From positions 3,162,001-3,226,000 of the forward strand of contig NZ_CP151273.1 of assembly GCF_038237375.1 (NCBI RefSeq): 64,000 bases of DNA. The letters are read 5' to 3'. The notes beneath the pieces were generated by a model that saw only the letters and a program-made list of their open reading frames with translations, had not been told where the DNA came from and searched no databases. A program made the position numbers and the translations under genes. Origin of the DNA: Alcaligenes sp. SDU_A2 (GTDB lineage: Bacteria; Pseudomonadota; Gammaproteobacteria; Burkholderiales; Burkholderiaceae_B). Numbering within the stretch: the first letter of the stretch is position 1; every line of letters starts with the position of its first letter. Of this stretch, positions 61,756-64,000 are shown in pieces.

Positions 61756-63060
61756 ATGAACTCCTTGAACTACCAGATCGGATTTGGCAATGCCTTTGCC
61801 ACCGAAGCCTTGCCCGGCGCACTGCCGCTGGGGCGCAATTCGCCCCAGCGCTGCCCCTACGGCCTGTATGCCGAACAACTGTCAGGCACGGCCTTCACCG
61901 CCCCGCGCGCGGAAAACCGCCGCTCTTGGCTGTACCGCATCCGCCCCAGTGCCCAGCAAGGCCCCTTTACTGCCTTTGGTGGTGCCCCCCACTGGACCGA
62001 GGACTTCGGCCAAGGTCCGGCCAACCCCAACCGGCTGCGCTGGAACCCCATGCCGCTGCCGGCCACACCCACGGATTTTTTGGCCGGCGTTCATACCTGG
62101 GCAGGCAATGGCAGCAGCGGCGAACAAAGCGGCATAGGCATACAGTTGTACGCCATCAACCAGTCGATGGGACGGCGCGTGTTCTACAACGCGGATGCGG
62201 AAATGCTGTTCGTGCCTGAACAAGGCCGTCTGCGCCTGGTCAGCGAGCTGGGCATCATGGACATAGAGCCGTGCGAGATTGCCGTCATGCCGCGTGGGGT
62301 ACGTTTCAAGGTCGAACTGCTGGACGATGCCGCGCGCGGCTATCTGCTGGAGAACTTCGGTGCCCCCCTGCGCCTGCCCGAACTCGGCCCGATTGGCTCG
62401 AACGGGCTGGCCAATGCGCGCGATTTCAAAACACCGGTTGCCTGGTACGAAGACCTGAGCGAACCGCACGAACTGGTGGCCAAGTTCACGGGCGGCTTCT
62501 GGGTGGCCCAACTGGCCCATTCGCCGCTGGATGTCGTGGCCTGGCACGGCACACATGCCCCTTACAAATATGATCTGCGTGACTTCAACGTCATCGGCTC
62601 GATCAGCTACGACCACCCCGATCCGTGCATTTTCACCGTGCTGACCTCGCCCTCGGACACGCCCGGCACCGCCAATCTGGACTTCGCCATTTTCCCGCCC
62701 CGCATTCTGGCCATGGAAAACACCTTCCGTCCGCCCTGGTTCCATCGCAATTTCGCCAGCGAGTTCATGGGTCTTATCCAAGGGGTGTACGATGCCAAGG
62801 CCGACGGCTTTGCACCGGGAGGCTCCAGCCTGCACAATTGCATGAGTCCACACGGACCCGATGCCGGCACCTTCGACAAAGCCAGCCAGGCGGACCTGAG
62901 CCAGGCCGACTATCTGCGCAACACCATGGCATTCATGTTCGAGACGCGCAAAGTCATCCGGCCTACTCGCCAGGCGCTCGACAGCAACGGGCTGCAGGCC
63001 AACTACGACGCCGTCTGGGACGGACTGGAAAAACACTTTTCTACGGAACACAAGGCATGA
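61756..63060 (+). CDS. hmgA: Homogentisate 1,2-dioxygenase
   Basis: Iron-dependent ring cleavage of homogentisate to maleylacetoacetate, the central step of tyrosine, phenylalanine and 4-hydroxyphenylacetate breakdown. 434 residues. The active-site regions [20 protein letters not shown] and [20 protein letters not shown], with the C-terminal [11 protein letters not shown], hold the His/Glu iron ligands. Overlaps fahA by four bases. Follows the DUF2783 gene by 17 bases. Confidence 0.97.
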   Translation: MNSLNYQIGFGNAFATEALPGALPLGRNSPQRCPYGLYAEQLSGTAFTAPRAENRRSWLYRIRPSAQQGPFTAFGGAPHWTEDFGQGPANPNRLRWNPMPLPATPTDFLAGVHTWAGNGSSGEQSGIGIQLYAINQSMGRRVFYNADAEMLFVPEQGRLRLVSELGIMDIEPCEIAVMPRGVRFKVELLDDAARGYLLENFGAPLRLPELGPIGSNGLANARDFKTPVAWYEDLSEPHELVAKFTGGFWVAQLAHSPLDVVAWHGTHAPYKYDLRDFNVIGSISYDHPDPCIFTVLTSPSDTPGTANLDFAIFPPRILAMENTFRPPWFHRNFASEFMGLIQGVYDAKADGFAPGGSSLHNCMSPHGPDAGTFDKASQADLSQADYLRNTMAFMFETRKVIRPTRQALDSNGLQANYDAVWDGLEKHFSTEHKA

Positions 63061-64000
63061 CAAGCACTTTCCTGAATGACACCCACGACCCGGCGCTACA
63101 AAGCTGGGTGCCAGGCGCCAACGAGGCGGACAACGGCTTTCCTATCCAGAATCTGCCCTTTGCCGTGGCGCGCCGCCGGGATAGTCAGGAAGACTTCCGC
63201 GTCATGGTCGGCATAGGCCCTTACGCGCTGGACCTGGGCCTGCTGGCCTGCGAAACCCCTTGGCACGGCAAGGCAGCGCACGCCCTGGCGGCCTGCGCCC
63301 ATCCGGCCCTTAACCCCTTGATGGCACTGGGTCAGGACTACTGGAGCGCGCTGCGCGCCGCCTTGTCGCAAGACCTGCGCAGCGGCTCGTCCGCCGAGTC
63401 GCGCCTGCGTGCACTGCTGATCGAACGCGATCATCTGGAATATGCACTGCCCATGCAGATCGGCGACTACACCGATTTCTACATTTCCATTCACCACGCC
63501 ACCGCTGTGGGCAAGCAGTTCCGCCCTGATGCGCCCTTGCTGCCCAACTACAAATGGGTTCCCATCGGCTATCATGGCCGCGCTTCCAGCATAGGCGTGT
63601 CGGGCCAGCAATTCCCTCGCCCACTGGGCCAGACCCGCCCGCCCGAAGGCCAGGATCAACCCGGCTTCGGACCTTGCCAGCGCCTGGACTTCGAGCTGGA
63701 AATGGGGATTGTCATCGGCCAGGGCAATCCTGCCGGTCACCGTATCCCCATCGGCCAGGCCCAGCAGCATGTATTTGGCCTGTGCTTATTGAACGATTGG
63801 TCGGCACGCGACCTGCAGGCCTGGGAGTACCAACCACTGGGCCCCTTTCTGGCCAAGAACTTTGCATCCACGATTTCGCCCTGGATCGTCACCCTGGAAG
63901 CGCTGGCCCCCTTCCGACGCGGGTTCAGCCGCCCGGAAACCGATCCACAGCCGCTGCCTTATTTGCAGGACGCAGACAATCAACAAAGCGGGGTGCTGGA
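63057..64000 (+). CDS. fahA: Fumarylacetoacetase, 3-prime end beyond the window
   Basis: Partial. The visible 314 residues begin [17 protein letters not shown]. Hydrolyses fumarylacetoacetate to fumarate and acetoacetate, the last step of the homogentisate route. The metal-binding motifs are visible: [19 protein letters not shown] with the catalytic histidine region, and [10 protein letters not shown]. Its ATG overlaps the hmgA stop (ATGA). The end lies beyond base 64000. The isomerase (maiA) that links the two enzymes is not seen; it could follow. Confidence 0.95.
   Translation, partial: MTSTFLNDTHDPALQSWVPGANEADNGFPIQNLPFAVARRRDSQEDFRVMVGIGPYALDLGLLACETPWHGKAAHALAACAHPALNPLMALGQDYWSALRAALSQDLRSGSSAESRLRALLIERDHLEYALPMQIGDYTDFYISIHHATAVGKQFRPDAPLLPNYKWVPIGYHGRASSIGVSGQQFPRPLGQTRPPEGQDQPGFGPCQRLDFELEMGIVIGQGNPAGHRIPIGQAQQHVFGLCLLNDWSARDLQAWEYQPLGPFLAKNFASTISPWIVTLEALAPFRRGFSRPETDPQPLPYLQDADNQQSGVL

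Overview
The window looks like chromosomal DNA of a betaproteobacterium, most likely family Alcaligenaceae (relatives of Alcaligenes, Bordetella, Pusillimonas). The reasons are a G+C near 60 percent, the lolB-ispE-tRNA(Gln)-prs-rplY-pth-ychF core block, an fdsGBACD-type soluble formate dehydrogenase, TRAP/Liv/BMP uptake systems, and a set of four genes matching the Bordetella lipid A glucosamine genes lgmABCD. I cannot fix the genus from sequence alone. I see no phage, IS transposase, CRISPR array, rRNA or replication origin.

Layout. 1-3.1 kb: bioB, a DMT-family transporter and a BMP-type ABC binding protein. 3.1-4.0 kb: the first of four loci of a structured intergenic repeat family. 4.0-6.0 kb: an MFS permease and a peroxiredoxin. 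6.2-12.0 kb: a DctPQM TRAP transporter divergent from a DctB-like kinase and a FixJ-type regulator. 12.1-24.9 kb: a molybdenum block, with moaC-moaD-moaE-moaB-moeA facing mobA-moaA, then a ModE-like regulator divergent from fdsG-fdsB-fdsA-fdhD-fdsD. The cofactor genes serve the bis-MGD enzyme encoded next door. 25-26.7 kb: a universal stress protein, a small CX5R protein and a GNAT acetyltransferase. 26.7-30.5 kb: lgmC-, lgmD-, lgmB- and lgmA-like genes for decorating lipid A. 30.5-31.8 kb: a group III truncated haemoglobin and NsrR behind a promoter that overlaps an NsrR-type palindrome. 32.5-34.9 kb: serA and a dihaem cytochrome c peroxidase. 35.2-39.8 kb: livKHMGF. 40.1-46.1 kb: Ivy-like inhibitor, LuxR regulator, CopZ-like protein, AllA-family protein, CynR-like regulator with a carbonic anhydrase, an SDR-type epimerase and YceI. 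47.2-49.6 kb: gentisate dioxygenase and an AraC regulator. 49.8-57.8 kb: ychF, a CPBP protease, pth, rplY, prs, tRNA-Gln, ispE, lolB and a TPR protein. 57.9-64 kb: mutM, then an aromatic catabolic operon (variant MBL hydrolase, FAD monooxygenase, DUF2783 protein, hmgA, fahA) that runs off the window.

The most unusual content is the repeat family at 3.25-3.84, 15.19-15.58, 32.01-32.47 and 46.29-47.01 kb. Each locus is built from one or two related palindromic modules (I then II). Each module has long inverted-repeat arms around an asymmetric core that carries a short hairpin with a 3-nt loop. Core orientation differs between loci while the outer flanks keep theirs. The best preserved copy (32010-32474) has imperfect terminal inverted repeats and sits between copies of AAAAATG, directly at the T-tract of the serA terminator. 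This suggests a non-autonomous mobile or invertible element that targets intrinsic terminators. A second oddity is ispE, whose 3-prime half is clearly lower in G+C than its 5-prime half.
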